Shown: positions 1 through 12,420 of the stretch, piece after piece
How the letters are laid out: every line of letters starts with the position of its first letter
Position numbering within the stretch: position 1 is the stretch's first letter
Assembly (NCBI RefSeq): GCF_019703515.2
Contig: NC_059393.1
Coordinates: 12,860,001-12,924,000, forward strand
Source of the DNA: Myxocyprinus asiaticus
Taxonomy: Eukaryota > Chordata > Actinopteri > Cypriniformes > Catostomidae
Direction: 5' to 3'
DNA: 64,000 bases
Notes under the pieces: model-generated
The model's database searches: none
What the model saw: the letters and a program-made list of their open reading frames with translations, nothing else
What the model was told of the DNA's origin: nothing
Made by a program: the position numbers and the translations under genes

Positions 1-639
1 AAACAGAAACTAAAGCGAATGTAATACAGGGATAACAAGGAGCGGGAGATCCTCGTTTTCAGCAAGAGACTGCGCAAGGGAAAATAAAAGTTTATCGAGG
101 TTTAATGATAGTGCCATATTAATCTACTATACTGTATATTGTATAATGCTGAATATTATGTATAATAATACTATGTGGAAATATAGTCATAATGTCAAAT
201 GTCATGTCTGATTTGATTTCATCAGTAAATTATTATTACTTAATGGATAAGCATGCACTTCCATTTAAATATGTATTTTTGAAAAGTATATGTAATGAGA
301 GAATGTTATTTTAGAAAAATGCCATTTTAATTGAAAATATTTTAAATGTATGTAATCAGTGACAGTGTGTAAGAAGCAAGAAACTTAATTCAGCATTTTC
401 AGTAAGTAAAATTATTAGCTAATATTTCCATTTAGTGTCACCATTGCCCTGTTCTGGGCTGATTTTAGTCCCAGTACATCTCTGATGGATCATTTAGCAT
501 TTTTAAGAACAGTACTTTTAGCTACATTTTAAAGGAAAGGAACTGTGTTTAAAGTAATAATAATAATAAATAATAAAAATAAAATGATTAATAATAATAA
601 TAATTTAAAAAAACGTTCAATCTTAACTTTTTTTTAATT

Positions 640-731
640 CTGGCTTAGTTTAAAGAATCGTGAACCGAACCATGAGGTCAGTATCGTGAACCGAATCAAA
701 TCGTGGGATGAGTGAACAGTTACACCCCTAG
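640..731. repeat. Right end of a hAT-like repeat
   Basis: Repeated GTGAACCGAA motifs end in GTTACACCCCTA, the common fish hAT terminus (reverse complement TAGGGGTGTAAC). No matching left terminus lies in the window. Confidence 0.35.
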
Positions 732-1089
732 AATTGAGTAATGGGGTCTTCAAAACTTGTGTAATTAAGTTCACTTAACTTGGTGTTCATATAGGATGAA
801 TTTAACTATTTAAGTTAAGGTAACTAGATGTAAGTAGACTTAACTCAAATTTACTATTTAAATGTTGTTGTTTCAACTTAATAATTTGAATTGGACTCAA
901 ATTTAGATGGTACAATAACACAGCTGAAATACTGACCAAGGAAAGTTAATTCAATAATTCAAGCGCAAGGCAGAAAATAATTGATTCATTCATTCCAGTC
1001 ACAACTCAACAACTATAAATTCAAAGTTTCCCATTGGTAAATACTACTTTGCTTGCTCATTCATGTGCTCGGAAATTCGTAATTACGAT

Positions 1090-1547
1090 ATTTTTTATTT
1101 TTTTTTTGTGGATTTTTCCCCTTTTTCACCCAATTTGGAGTGCCCAATTCCCAATGCGCTTTTAAGTCCTCGTGGTCGCGTAGTGATTCGCTTCAATCCG
1201 GGTGGTGGAGGACGAATCCCAGCTGCCTCTGCGTCTGAGACCGCCAACCTACGCATCTTATCACATGGCTTGTTGAGCGTGTTGCCACGGAGACATAGCG
1301 CGTGTGGAGGCTTCACGCCATCCACCGCGGCATCCACGCTCAACTCACCACGCGCCCCACCGAGAATGAACCACATTATAGCGACCACGAGGAGGTTATC
1401 CTATGTGACTCTACCCTCCCTAGCAACCGGGCCAGTTTGGTTGCTTAGGAGACCTGGCTGGAGTCACTCAGCACGCCCTGGGATTCGAACTAGCGAACTC
1501 CTGGGGTGGTAGCCAGCGTCTTTTACTACTGAGCTACCCAGGCCCCC
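1090..1547 (-). mobile_element. tRNA-headed SINE, copy 1
   Basis: On the minus strand it begins with a tRNA-like head (GGGGGCCTGGGTAGCTCAGT; B box GTTCGAATCC at about 1470-1482). A long GC-rich body follows and it ends in CCAAATTGGGTGAAAAAGG and an A-rich tail. Three more copies lie at 45897, 50017 and 58473. At about 430-450 bp it is long for a SINE; I do not know its family name. No clean target-site duplication is seen for this copy. Confidence 0.7.
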
Positions 1548-2735
1548 ATTTCTGACTCCACTTGAAGGCCGTGTAACACTGGTCACTAGTGAAGGGCTAA
1601 GGACTGTGCATGTTCTTGTGGTGCCATCAACCATACGGTGTTGTCTGGATGTCGTCTTTCTGTGGCTTCAGAGTAATTAGTCACATGGCATTTAAGGCTC
1701 AGACGACTGACTGGCCAACTGTGCAACTGCCACTGAGATGGGAATGCTAACCTATAGTTTTCTCCAGGTATTATAGGCCTCTTTGGACTGAACAGCAAGT
1801 AGCAGCTCCATGTAGCCGACCCCATCACTGAAAGCCAGGTTTAGCTGTCAGACGGAGCTGCTGTCTTTGATCCAGCTCTGAACTGCTTGATTTCTAGGAA
1901 CCAACATTTTAGCACCTTGAAATCGGTGCTCACAAATCCTTATTAGCGTCAACCAACCATCCATCTGTCTGCTGTTCTACACAAACTCTGCTAGTGTAAG
2001 CTGACTACAATATCTGTCATTCTTAGACCATTTCCCATCCTCCAGTTTAACCTGGTTTGCCTTGAGTTGTATGGCTTTTTAGCAGTCTCATTTTGAGAAA
2101 ATATTGTGGCCATAATCATAATCTGCTTGGAGAAGGATTCTGTGCCTCAGTTGGCTTATTGTTGCCAGAATTAGGCTCACTGAAGTGTTATTGAATGGCC
2201 TGATTTCAGTCTCTTAGCAGAATGTACAGGGACTGTGCATCAGCTTTCATCTTCAGGCCTACAAGAATTGATGAGGTCTGATGAAGGTAGATCTCTGTGA
2301 AGTAGCTTTTCAACTAATAACTCTGAATGTAATATCCTAAGTGTAAACCCAACAACAGTGAGCATGTTTACATGCACAGTATTTAACCGATTATGCTTAA
2401 TAACACGGCAACAAGGTCATTTAAGTGCTTTAAATAAACGTTTTTCTTTTATCAGGGAAATGTCATTAGCAGTTTAAGTATAAAATGCATTTTTGCCCAT
2501 TACCTTGATTTTGCTCTGCATATAAACACCATTACTGGCATTCTAGTAGCTTCTTCAAGCGTGTTTAATAATGGAAACATCCAAAATGTGTACTTTGGGG
2601 GAGCTTTCAGGAACAGGGTTGGGAAACACTGCACTCCTATCAATATTGTAGAAAGACTGGAATTGCTATTTGTTTTTGTTTTTTTTTAAATTGTAGTATC
2701 AACTTGGGACTTTTGACATTCATAATTATTGGTAT
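1548..2735. other. No gene recognised
   Basis: A mixed-composition stretch. An 80-codon open frame on the minus strand (1586-1828) has no recognisable domain, signal peptide or splice context. Possibly old repeat sequence. Confidence 0.4.
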
Positions 2736-3293
2736 TGGTCAGATTAGGACAATACTTTTTTTATTTTTTTTTTATTTTTATTCAAACACTAAACTTGACT
2801 GCAATAAACAGGCTTAAAGTCTGTATATGTGTAATCCATCATTCTAAATGATAATTATTTATATATTATAGATTTATAATTTAGATTATAGATTATACAG
2901 TAATTATCTGTATTGGTGAGATTAGAAATTTCAAACAGTAAACTAAACTGTAAACTTGCTTATGAATTATAGATATATCATCTATAGATATAATTATTCA
3001 TAGATTACAAGATTATAGATTATAATTAACGTTATCAATCAGATTAGGTTTATACATTTTTTATTTTTTTTTAAACCTTAAACTAAACAGTAAATTTAAA
3101 AGAAAGAAAAAAACATGCTTATAGATTATAGATTTATAATTTAGATTGTAATGATCTGTTTTGGTCAGATTAGGTTGACAATTTGTTTTTTCAAAGCGTA
3201 AACTAAACAGTAAACTAAAAAGAAAAAAACATGCTTATTTAGATTATAGATTTATAATCTATAAATATAAATGATAATTATTAATAGATTATA

Positions 3294-4493
3294 CACTGAT
3301 CAGCCACAACATTAAAACCACTGTCAGGTGACGTGAATAACATTTATTATCTCGTTACAATGGCACCTGACAAGGGGTGGGATATATTAGGCAGCAAGTG
3401 AAAAGTTTTTGAATTTCATGTGTTGGAAGCAGGAAAAATGGGCAAGCGTAAGAATCTGAGCGACTTTGACAAGGGCCAAATTGTGATGGCTAGACGACTG
3501 GGTCAGAGCATCTCCAAAACGGCAGGTCTTGTGGGGTGTTCCCGGTATGCAGCAGTTATTACCTACCAAAAGTGGTCCAACCGGTGAACCGGCGACAGGG
3601 TCGTGGGCGCCCAAGGCTAATTGATGCACGTGGGGAGCGAAGGCTAGCCCATCTGGTCCGATCCCACAGAAGAGCTACTGTAGCACAAATCACTGAAAAA
3701 CGTAATGCTGGCCATGATAGAAAGGTGTCAGAACACACAGTGCATCACAGCTTGCTGCGTATGGGGCTGCATAGCTACAGACTGGTCAGAGTGCCCATGC
3801 TGACCCCTGTTCACCGCCGAAAGTGCCTACAATGGCCACGTGAGCGTCAGAACTGGACCATGGAGCAATGGAAGAAGGTGGCCTGGTCTGATGAATCACG
3901 TTTTCTTTTAGATCATATGTATGGCTGGGTGCGTGTGCGTCGTTTACCTGGGGAAGAGATGGCAGCAGGATGCATCATGGAAAGAATGTAGACCGGCGGA
4001 GGCAGTGTGATGCTCCGGGCAATGTTCTGCAGGGAAACCATGGGTCCTGGCATTCATGTGGATGTTACTATGACACGTACCACCTAACTAAAGATTGTTG
4101 AAGATCACGTACACCCCTTCATGGCAATGGTATTCTCTGATGGCTGTGGCCTCTTTCAGCAGGATAATGCTCCCTGCCACACTGCAAAAAGGAATGGTTT
4201 TGAGGAACATGACAAAGAGTTCAAGGTGTTGACTTGGCCTCCAAATTCCACAAATCTCAATCCAATTGAGCATCTATGGGATGTGCTGGACCAACAAGTC
4301 TGAGCCATGGAGGCCCCACCTCACAATTTACAGGACTTAAAGGATCTGCTGCTAACGTCTTGGTGCAAGATACCACAGGACACCTTCAGAGGTCTTGTGG
4401 AGTCCGTGCCTCGACAGGTCAGAACTGTTTTGGTAGCATGAGGGGGACCTACAAGATATTAGGCCGGTGGTTTTATGTTGTGGCTGATCGGTG
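3294..4493 (+). mobile_element. Tc1-like transposon with TA duplication
   Basis: 1.2 kb with inverted ends (CACTGATCAGCCACAACATT on the left, GGCTGATCGGTG on the right) flanked by TA (3292-3293 and 4494-4495). It sits inside the AT-rich array. The same terminal sequence recurs at 33470-33497, so at least two related copies are present. Confidence 0.85.
3438..4303 (+). pseudogene. Tc1-like transposase, broken
   Basis: The reading begins [20 protein letters not shown] at 3438 (helix-turn-helix part), shifts frame near 3580 and continues with a Gly-Arg-Pro-Arg hook (GRGRPRLIDARG). It then carries the first catalytic Asp in WSDESRF (about 3888), a stop near 3989, and the second Asp and Glu in FQQDNAPCHTA and [10 protein letters not shown] (about 4155-4285). 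DD34E residues survive but frameshifts and stops make it non-coding. Confidence 0.85.
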
Positions 4494-5299
4494 TATATTA
4501 TAATTTAGATTATAGATTATAATTATCTATATTGGTCAGATTAGGCCGACCATTTTCTTTTTTCTTTTTTCTTTTTTTTTTAAACAGTAAACAAAACAGT
4601 AAACTTAAAAGAAAAGAACATGCTTATATATTTAGAATCTATACTGTAAATATAAATGATAATTATTAATATATTATAGATTTATAATTGTGATTATAGA
4701 TTATAATGATCTGTATTTGTCAGATTAGGCCGATACATTTTTTTTTAAATTTAAAATTGTAAACTAAACAGTAAATTTAAAAATACATGCTTATAGATTT
4801 ATAATATTTAATTATTAATTATAATTGTTAATAGATAATAGATTTATAATTTATATTATAGATTATAATTATCAGTATTGTCAGAGTAGGCAGATCAAAT
4901 TTTTTTTATTTCAAACAGTAAATTTAAAAGAAAAAATATTCTTATAGATTATACATTTATTGTCTATAATTATAATTATTAACCATTAATAGATTTATAA
5001 TTTAGATTATAGATTATAATTATCGTATTGGTCAGATTAGGCAGATTGGTTTTTTATTATTCAATCAGAAAACTAAACAGTAAATTTTAAAGAAAAACTT
5101 GCTTATAGATTATTGATTCATAAGCTATAATTATACATTATAATTATAAATAGATAATAATGATCAGTATCGGTCAGATTTGGACGATACTTATTTTTCA
5201 TTTTAAATAGTAATCTAAACAGTGATCTTTAAAGAAAAATTAGGTTTATGATTATTAAGTATGATTAATAAGAGATCATAGATTTATAACATTGGCCAT

Positions 5300-5945
5300 C
5301 ATGTCAGTGATGGGCTATAAAATAATTATCTGTATTTCATCTGCGGCATGCATGATTGGCATTTCCATGGGAACATTGATTGGTTGGGAACACTGATCAT
5401 GCCATTGATTAGCGTGCCGAGCAACACCTGTTCTCCTCTAATTCACTCCCTTCTTAAGCCCTTCGTGTTCTCAGTATCTTTGCTAGATTGTTGTTTGGTG
5501 TGAAGTAACTAACCTCACTCTCTCTGCCTAGTTGGTCCTGTCTCGTGTATCTGTTGGTTGCCTGCGTGTCGGGTGTGTGGTTGCCTTCCATTTCGCTGCG
5601 TGTCAGCTGGGTTTCCATGGAGGGTACTTCGTCTTTGCCCACGTGTCGGGAGCTAGATCGTCCTACCCTGCTTGGCATCATTCTGCACCTCACTAAGCTT
5701 CAATGGTGGATTCCACGAATCTATTCCTGACTTCCACAATGCATACACTCATTCTACGAACACACTCATCACGGATTGCCTCGGGCATGGCCACAGCGTT
5801 TGCACTTCTCTGTCATCTCTCCTCACTGCTGCAGCCGGTGCCGGGATCCTCGACATCCACAGTGACTGCTCACATTCACTGTAAATAAATCCTTTGAACT
5901 GTTCCCCTGCATTTGGGTCTGTTTGTCTCGCTATCACTCGTTACA
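5300..5945 (+). mobile_element. LTR-like insertion with 9-bp direct repeats
   Basis: 646 bp bounded by perfect ATTGGCCAT at 5291-5299 and 5946-5954. It has an AATAAA at 5885-5890 about 55 bp before an end reading CGTTACA, as in the polyadenylation part of an LTR. There is no inverted terminus and no long frame. A solo LTR is the best guess, but the left end (CATGTC) is not a clean TG and 9 bp is long for an LTR duplication. Confidence 0.4.
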
Positions 5946-6865
5946 ATTGGCCATTTTTATATTGATGCATACCTTCAAAAATTGTAACAAAAATGCTACA
6001 GGCAGACCCATTTCACATTTCTTTTCTTCACTTTCTGATGAATGTAACAGGATGCCGTTTTGGTCATGATGATAAAGACCTGCTGTTTCTAACATTTCCT
6101 CACACATTAATACGTTTTTCAGCATAGCTTCTATTTTGGATGTGTGACAGGTAAAACCTTTTGGAGTTTGTCTCAGAAAAAGTGAGTTTTCATCTGGAGG
6201 CACTGCTGTCTTGGAAAGTATACAGAGCTCTGCATCGCACATGTCTTGATATTACATATCTTCATCTTTCTCTCTCTCTCGCTCTCTTTCATTTTCTCAA
6301 AAGAATTTTATTTACTGCTGCAGCTGCCACCCACCCACACAAAATTCCGCATTAACTCTACATTATAGACTCACTCAAAAAATCACATACTTACTCATAC
6401 ACACACACATGCAGCTCATACTCTCACCCACACAGTCATGCCAGAGATAGAAATAGTATCTTGTCATAATAACTTTGCATTATGTTGTAGGTTTAATTCA
6501 TTTTATATTTATTGGATTTTCAAATCATGCACACACTATAGCTAGATTTTAACACGTGACACATGAAATAGCCCTCTGCTGTAGGCCATCTTTCATAAGT
6601 CATGTGCTGTATCTATCTATCATCAAGTGGAATGTGAATCACGCAGTCAGTGAAATAGATCTGTTTACTGAGGAGGTGATGACAAGAGGCTGTAGTAGCC
6701 AAGAAAAGGAATGACTTAATTTGGCAAACTCAACAATATCTCTCTTAATATAGAATATCTCAATATAGAACTCAACAACAGGTCTAATCTGCAGCACTAT
6801 CAGCTTTTCAGACTAGAGGTTTTACAGATTAATAGGCACTAATACCTGCTTTTGGAACTATCAAT

Positions 6866-7284
6866 TAGAGGTCAACCGATAGTTGATTTTGCCAATACTG
6901 ATAACTAAGGTGGTGGGAAAGGCCGATAACTGATGAATCGGCTGATAGTTTTTAAAATTGATTTATAGAATGTCAAAAAAAAAAATCTTATTCTTTCCTC
7001 ACTATGACGGGCACAAACAAAGAGTCCTAAATGAATAAAATCCCTGATGCAGCTTATTGTTCAACTAAAATCCCCAAAATAACCAGAAAAATTAAGATCT
7101 GGTGCATAATGTGGGATTTTAAGTATAAACAAGCCCAAAACACACAGGGGACTCTTATTTTGAAATGATGAAATGATAAAAAATAAAAAAAATATTTCCA
7201 TAGATTTTTGCTGATAATGATAGTTCCAAAAAGTAACTATCGGCAACGATTAATCAGTAAAACCGATATATCGGTATACCTCTA
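6866..7284. mobile_element. hAT-type MITE with perfect 8-bp duplication
   Basis: 419 bp with ends TAGAGGTCAACCGATAG and a right end whose complement reads TAGAGGTATACCGATA. It is flanked by CTATCAAT on both sides (6858-6865 and 7285-7292). Eight-base duplications and TAGAGG ends fit hAT. There is no transposase frame. Relatives lie at 25934 and about 42838. Confidence 0.78.
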
Positions 7285-7891
7285 CTATCAATACTGTTAT
7301 GCGCTCAAATAAATCTGAAAGGAGTATCTGAAGGCACCCTTCACTTCCTCTCTGTTAACAACCACTTTGAGTGCCACAACTATTAAGCTACTGAATTAAT
7401 ATTGACATGATGTCAGTATGTAGATTCCCTGTATCCCTGCATAGTTATCCAGAAAATGAATTGAGAATGTGACGCATACCTGCTTTGTGTTGTGAATCAA
7501 TGTATTAGACATTTTAGAACGCAAAAATGCATAAAGTCGAGCTTGAATAGCAAGAAGCGCCTGTGTTCACGTACTTGCGTAGAGTATGTTTTGGCCTCAA
7601 GTATGAGAAAGCACCACTAACAATCCCAAAAGGGTGGTTTTAGGCTATCCTTTGGCTTGTTCATATCATTTATTTTATAGCTATGTACTTAACAAATGGA
7701 TTCCTTTTGTTAGCGCACTTGTAGGTGAAAATTGGATTGAAGTCCAACTTTTGATTTTGAGGAATCCACCAGTGGAGGTCATCACTGAGGCGTTCTTTCA
7801 GTCTTTTAACAGATTACTGCATCTCTCCATCTTTTATTCCACCACAGCTTCTGTGCCGTGAATACAAATGTCTTCCACTGGATTCCAGAAG

Positions 7892-9432
7892 TACAACTCC
7901 AATTCCAAAAAAGTTGGGACAGTATGAAAAATGCTAACAAAATCAAAAAGGTTTTTCACCCTTTGCTATATTGATAGCACTTCAACTAAACATTATATGA
8001 TGTTTTTCCTTGTGAATTTCATTGATTTTTGTTTTTTTAATGTACAGAATTTCAAATCAGTTGATTGCAACACGCTCCAAAAAAGTTGAGTTGGGAAATT
8101 TAAGACTTATAACAATTTGACGAGTTAAAATAACAAGGCAATGTGAAACAGGAGATGTTAAACAGGTGAGGCAATCGTGTCATAGCATATAATGAACCTC
8201 CAAAAACATCCTAGTTCTTCAAGAGCAAGGATCATTCGAGACTTGTCAATTTGCCAACAGATGCTTCAGCAAACAATCCTGCACTTTGAGAACAATGTTC
8301 CCCAAAGATAAATTGGAAGGATTTTGGGCATTTCACCCTCTGCAGTGCACAATATAGTTAAAAGTTTCAAGGAATCTGGTCAAATCTCGGTGCGTAAAGG
8401 GCAAGACAAAAAAACACTTCTGAATGCGCATGATCTCTGATCCCTCAGACATCACTGTCTTAAAAAACGTCATTAATCTGTAATAGATATCATGAACATG
8501 GGCTTGGGATAACTTTAGTAAACCTTTGTTAGTCAACACCATTCACCGCTGCATCCACAGATGCAAGTTAAGACTTTACTATGCAAAGCAGAAGCCATAC
8601 ATCAACACTGTCCAGAAGTGCTGATGACTTCACTGGGCTTGGTCTCATCTTAGATGGAAAGTAGAACAGAACTGTGTTTTTTGGTCCGTTGAGTCCACAT
8701 TTCAAATAGTTTTTGAAAAACACAGCTGTTGTGTTCTCCATGCCAAAGAGGAAAAGGACCATCCAAGCTGTTATCAGCATCAGTTCCAAAATCAGTGTCT
8801 GTATGGGCCAGGGGTGTGTCAGTGCCCATGGCATGGGTAACTCGCACATCTGTGAGGGCATCATTAATGCAGACAGAAATGTAAAAATTTTGGAGCAGCA
8901 TATACTGCCATCCAGCACCATCTTTTCCAGGGACATCCCGGCATTTTCAGCAGGACAACTTCAAACCACATACTGGCTGAATAAGCAGAGAGTGCGGGTG
9001 CTAGTTTTGCCTGCCTGCAGTCCTGACCATCTCCAGTTGAGAATGTGTGGTGCATTATGGAGCACACAACACGGCAACAAAAACCCCGTACAATTGTGCA
9101 GCTGAAGACCTGCATAATGGAAGAATGGGGGAAAATTCCACTTTTTAAACTTAACAAACTTGTGTCTTCAGTGCCTAAATGCTTAATAAGTGTTATTAGA
9201 AGAAATGGTGATGTTTCACAGTGGTAAACACTCGACTGTCCCAACTTTTTTGGAGAGTGTTGCAATCATCTGATTTGAAAGTACTGTACATAAAAAATAA
9301 AAAATAAAATAATGAAATTCACAAGGTAAAACATCATATAATGTTTAGTTGTAGCGCTTTCAATATAGCAAAGGGTGAATATAATTTACAAATCACTCCT
9401 TTTTGTTTTTATTAGCATTTTTCATACTCTGT
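7892..9432 (+). mobile_element. Degenerate Tc1-like transposon with long inverted ends
   Basis: Inverted ends of about 170-200 bp. On the left, AAAAAAGTTGGGACAGTATG then AAAATGCTAACAAAATC; the right end mirrors it at about 9235-9430 but has lost the outermost bases. The interior is a worn transposase. Confidence 0.75.
8300..9227 (+). pseudogene. Tc1-like transposase remnant
   Basis: Pieces in several frames. The helix-turn-helix and hook region reads ISPSAVHNI..LKVSR..GQISVRKGQDKKTL (about 8330-8430). A middle piece contains SAHGMGNSHICEGIINADRN (8713-9105 region). The C-terminus LVSSVPKCLISVIRRNGDVSQW, shortened here to SSVPK..VIRRNGDVSQW, ends at 9227. The order matches Tc1 transposases. 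The catalytic residues are largely lost; for example, the DLNPIE-type motif now reads PDHLQLR. Confidence 0.7.
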
Positions 9433-11180
9433 AGTACTCATATCAAACCCCACTGAGAAATAGGGCCTTATTTTAAGAGCGCTAAGCACAGCGCTAAGCA
9501 ATAAGTCATACACGCAAAGTCAGTGGGCATAGCCATTAAGTTTTTGTATTTTTGTGCAAGCGTACACTAAGTCTAGGTGCAAGTGGGTTTGGCGAAATTG
9601 CGCATGGAAAGCGCTAATGGGCTGGGTCAAGAGCAATTTAATTCTGAGGTTTTTCTCCAGTTATTGCACCGTTTGCGTCCTATTATATAGTCCATTCCCT
9701 GTCAAGCACCAGCGATATAAACAAAGACAGCACATTAATAAGAAGTTTGTATTGTAAATGGACTGTATGCAATGAATTAGAAGAATAGAAATATGGACTT
9801 GCATTCTTTTGTGGATCAAATGTATTAACTGCATCCTTGTCCTAAAGACTAAACAGACTAAACTTGGGCACATTTGGGGACATCCTTAATCGGAAAAATT
9901 ATTCATAAAGTAAATACAGTTTTTTAAAATTCTAAAAGTGCAAAAACTTTTCTTTTTGGGTTAGGGTGTGAGTTAAGGTTAGTCTGTAGTAATTGTGATT
10001 CGTTTTGATATAAAACAATCTAAGACTTTGGTATGTCCGTGTGTTCAGTATGTGGCCAGCTTTCTATATTCCTTTCTGGAGATGATGTATTCCTTAGCTT
10101 CCCTACCATCACCATGATGACAGCTCAGTTAAGCACAATGTACAGAAGTCATCATCTGAACTTGATTATCATGAATGTGAAATGCAAAAAAAGCAGCGGA
10201 CAACAACTGTGTGAAGTGGACAACATGTTGAATATGAAAGGACTGAATATTCCCCACTCCTGTGGTGGTATGGCTATAGTTTTTGTTAATATTAATTCAT
10301 ATACATCTGCATGGCATTAACCAGAGTATAAGGTATTGCGTTCTGGACCTAGACTTCTGCATAATTCACAAACAAGCACAGTATGCAGTATGCACACTTG
10401 ACCTACTTCCTGTATTTTGGCATCAGCGCTTGTTGATCATGAAAGGAGGCAGTACTTACATGTTATTAGGGTCTTGTAAGCATATAGATTTGTTTTGAGG
10501 TACTTGTAAATTCTGTGCAGTTGTGCATAGTGCGCATAGTGATTGGGTATTTCAATAATACCACATTGAGCGTTGTTCAGCAGCCAGCCAAAGCTGCTAA
10601 TCAAATCCTAGCAGTCCAGAGTCACCACAAACATGTAGCTCTGCTCGCTTGCCCGCTGCAAGAGGCGTAGGCACCCCAACCCGACGCTTCCCTCTACCCA
10701 CTGTTCATACCACTCCGTTGCCATGGAGACACCCTGTAAAAGCAGGTGGCGGTGATGGAGGGGGTACATTTACTTGTAAGGTGGATCCATTAGTGACAAG
10801 TGCAATTCAAGCTAATCTCCCAACCTGGCCAAGATGGTGTTTAGCTGGTTTGTTGTTCTTAGCTTGCCTCCTAGCCTTGTCAGGCTGGTATGTTATCTGG
10901 TTTTAGAGGGGCTTCGGGCACTGATCAGTAGCAGTAGGCGATATATCAGTTAAAACGTTATAGACCGGTAGAAATGGGTCAACTGTTACAAATTTTTGAC
11001 TATCATTTATATCATTGCTATGCAAAACACCACATGGTACAGAATGTGCATTCTTAAGTCTAATATTTTGGATATTATTTTAAATAAAGAATACCACTAT
11101 TCCATAAAACTGTGTATATCTTGAAATATATTGTTTAATATCAACCAAAAAATAAAGAATATTGCACTATAATTTTTTGC
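9433..11180. other. Intronic stretch, no gene recognised
   Basis: No domain-bearing frame. 9470-9640 has short GCGCTAAGCA direct repeats that look like old repeat sequence. The 85-codon frame at 10649-10906 overlaps the CCAGC/CTGG-type repeat family seen next and is not credible as a gene. Confidence 0.4.
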
Positions 11181-11189
11181 TTATATTGC

Positions 11190-12400
11190 CTACCCCTACT
11201 GATCAGGCTGGGAGACCAGCTGGCCAACCAGCTAAGACCAGCAAACCAGGTCTTAGGCTTAGGCTGTCAAGTAGTATTTGTTTTTTTCTTTCATCAAAAC
11301 AGACCAGACTGGGAGACCAGTTCAAACCAGCTAGGTCCAGCAAACCAGTTTGAGCTGGTTTAAGATGGGGTTCTTGTGCAGTGAAGAGACCCAAAATGTC
11401 CTCTAAAACCATCAAAGCTGACCAGCCTGGCCCGACTGGGAGACCAGCTCAAGCCTGCTAAGACCAGTAAACCAGTTGGAGCTGGTTTCTAAAACCATCA
11501 AAACAGACCAGCCTGGCCAGACTAGAAGACCAGCTCAAACCAGCTAAGATCAGCAAACTGGTTTGAGACAGTTTAAGATGTTTTATTTCTTTTTTAGGCA
11601 AAGTGCCCTAAAAAAAAAACCTAAACAATCAAAACCAGCTGACCAGCCCAGGTAGACCAGCTGACAAGTCCCTAAGCTCCTCTGAAACCATCAAAACAGA
11701 CCAGCCTGGCCAGAATGGCAAACCAGCTAACACCGACAAACCAGTTTGGGGCTCGTTTAAGATGTTTCTTCATTTTGTTTTTCAGCAGCGATGTGCCCAT
11801 TTAAGATGTTTTTTATCAGCAAAGTGTCCGAAAAACCCTCTAAAACTATCAAAACAGACCAACCTGACCAGCTGAAAGGTCACCAAAAATTCCTCTAAAA
11901 CTATCGAAACAGACCAGCCTGGGTAGACTGGGAGAACAGCTCAAACCAGTTAAGACCAGCAAACCAGTTTAGGGCTGGTTTAAGATGTTTGTTTATTTTT
12001 AATTTTAGCAGCAATGTGCCACAAATAAACCCCATCAAAACAGACCAGCTGAAACGTCCCTAAAACTCCTCTAAAACTATCTAAAGAGACCAACTTGGCA
12101 AGACTGGGAGACCAGCTCAACCGTCTAAGACCAGCAAACCTGTTTGAACTGGTTTACAGTTTTAAGATGGGTTTTCTAGCTGCAATGTGGCCAAAAATCC
12201 TCTAAAACCATCATAACAGACCAACCTGACCAGCTGAAAAGTCACCATAAAGCCTCTAAAACCATAGAAACAGACCAGGTACCAGCTGACAAGTCACTAA
12301 GCTCCTCTGAAACCACCAAAACAGACCAGCCTGGCCAGACTGGGAAAACAGCTAAGACCGACAAACCAGTTTGAGCTGGTTTAAGATGTTTCCTTTTGGT
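11190..12400. repeat. GACCAGC / CCAGTTTGAGCTGG minisatellite
   Basis: About seven or eight units of roughly 120-190 bp. Each has ACTGGGAGACCAGCTCAAAC, then AAACCAGTTTGAGCTGGTTT, a T-rich spacer, and CTCTAAAACCATCAAAACAG followed by ACCAGCCTGG. Short pieces of the same family are at 25105-25320 and 36425-36475. Confidence 0.75.
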
Positions 12401-12420
12401 TTGCTCAAATGGGAAGACCA

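Larger units (their letters stand above)
2737..5230. repeat. AT-rich tandem array split by a Tc1 element
   Basis: About nine degenerate units of roughly 120-190 bp. Each has a version of GGTCAGATTAGG, a T-rich run, AAACAGTAAACTAAACAG, then ATTATAGATTTATAATTTAG. GGTCAGATTAGG-type marks fall near 2737, 2920, 3040, 3162, 4533, 4707, 4880, 5031 and 5173. The Tc1 element at 3294-4493 interrupts the series. Confidence 0.65.

Noticed and set aside
1063..1512. 149-codon open frame
   Set aside because: It lies within the SINE at 1090-1547, and a similar frame appears in the copy at 50062-50499. It reflects GC-rich repeat sequence, not a gene.
10649..10906. 85-codon frame with a hydrophobic C-terminus that could suggest a membrane protein
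   Set aside because: The 3' half overlaps CTGGCC/CCAGGCTGG sequence of the minisatellite family. No splice or homology support.
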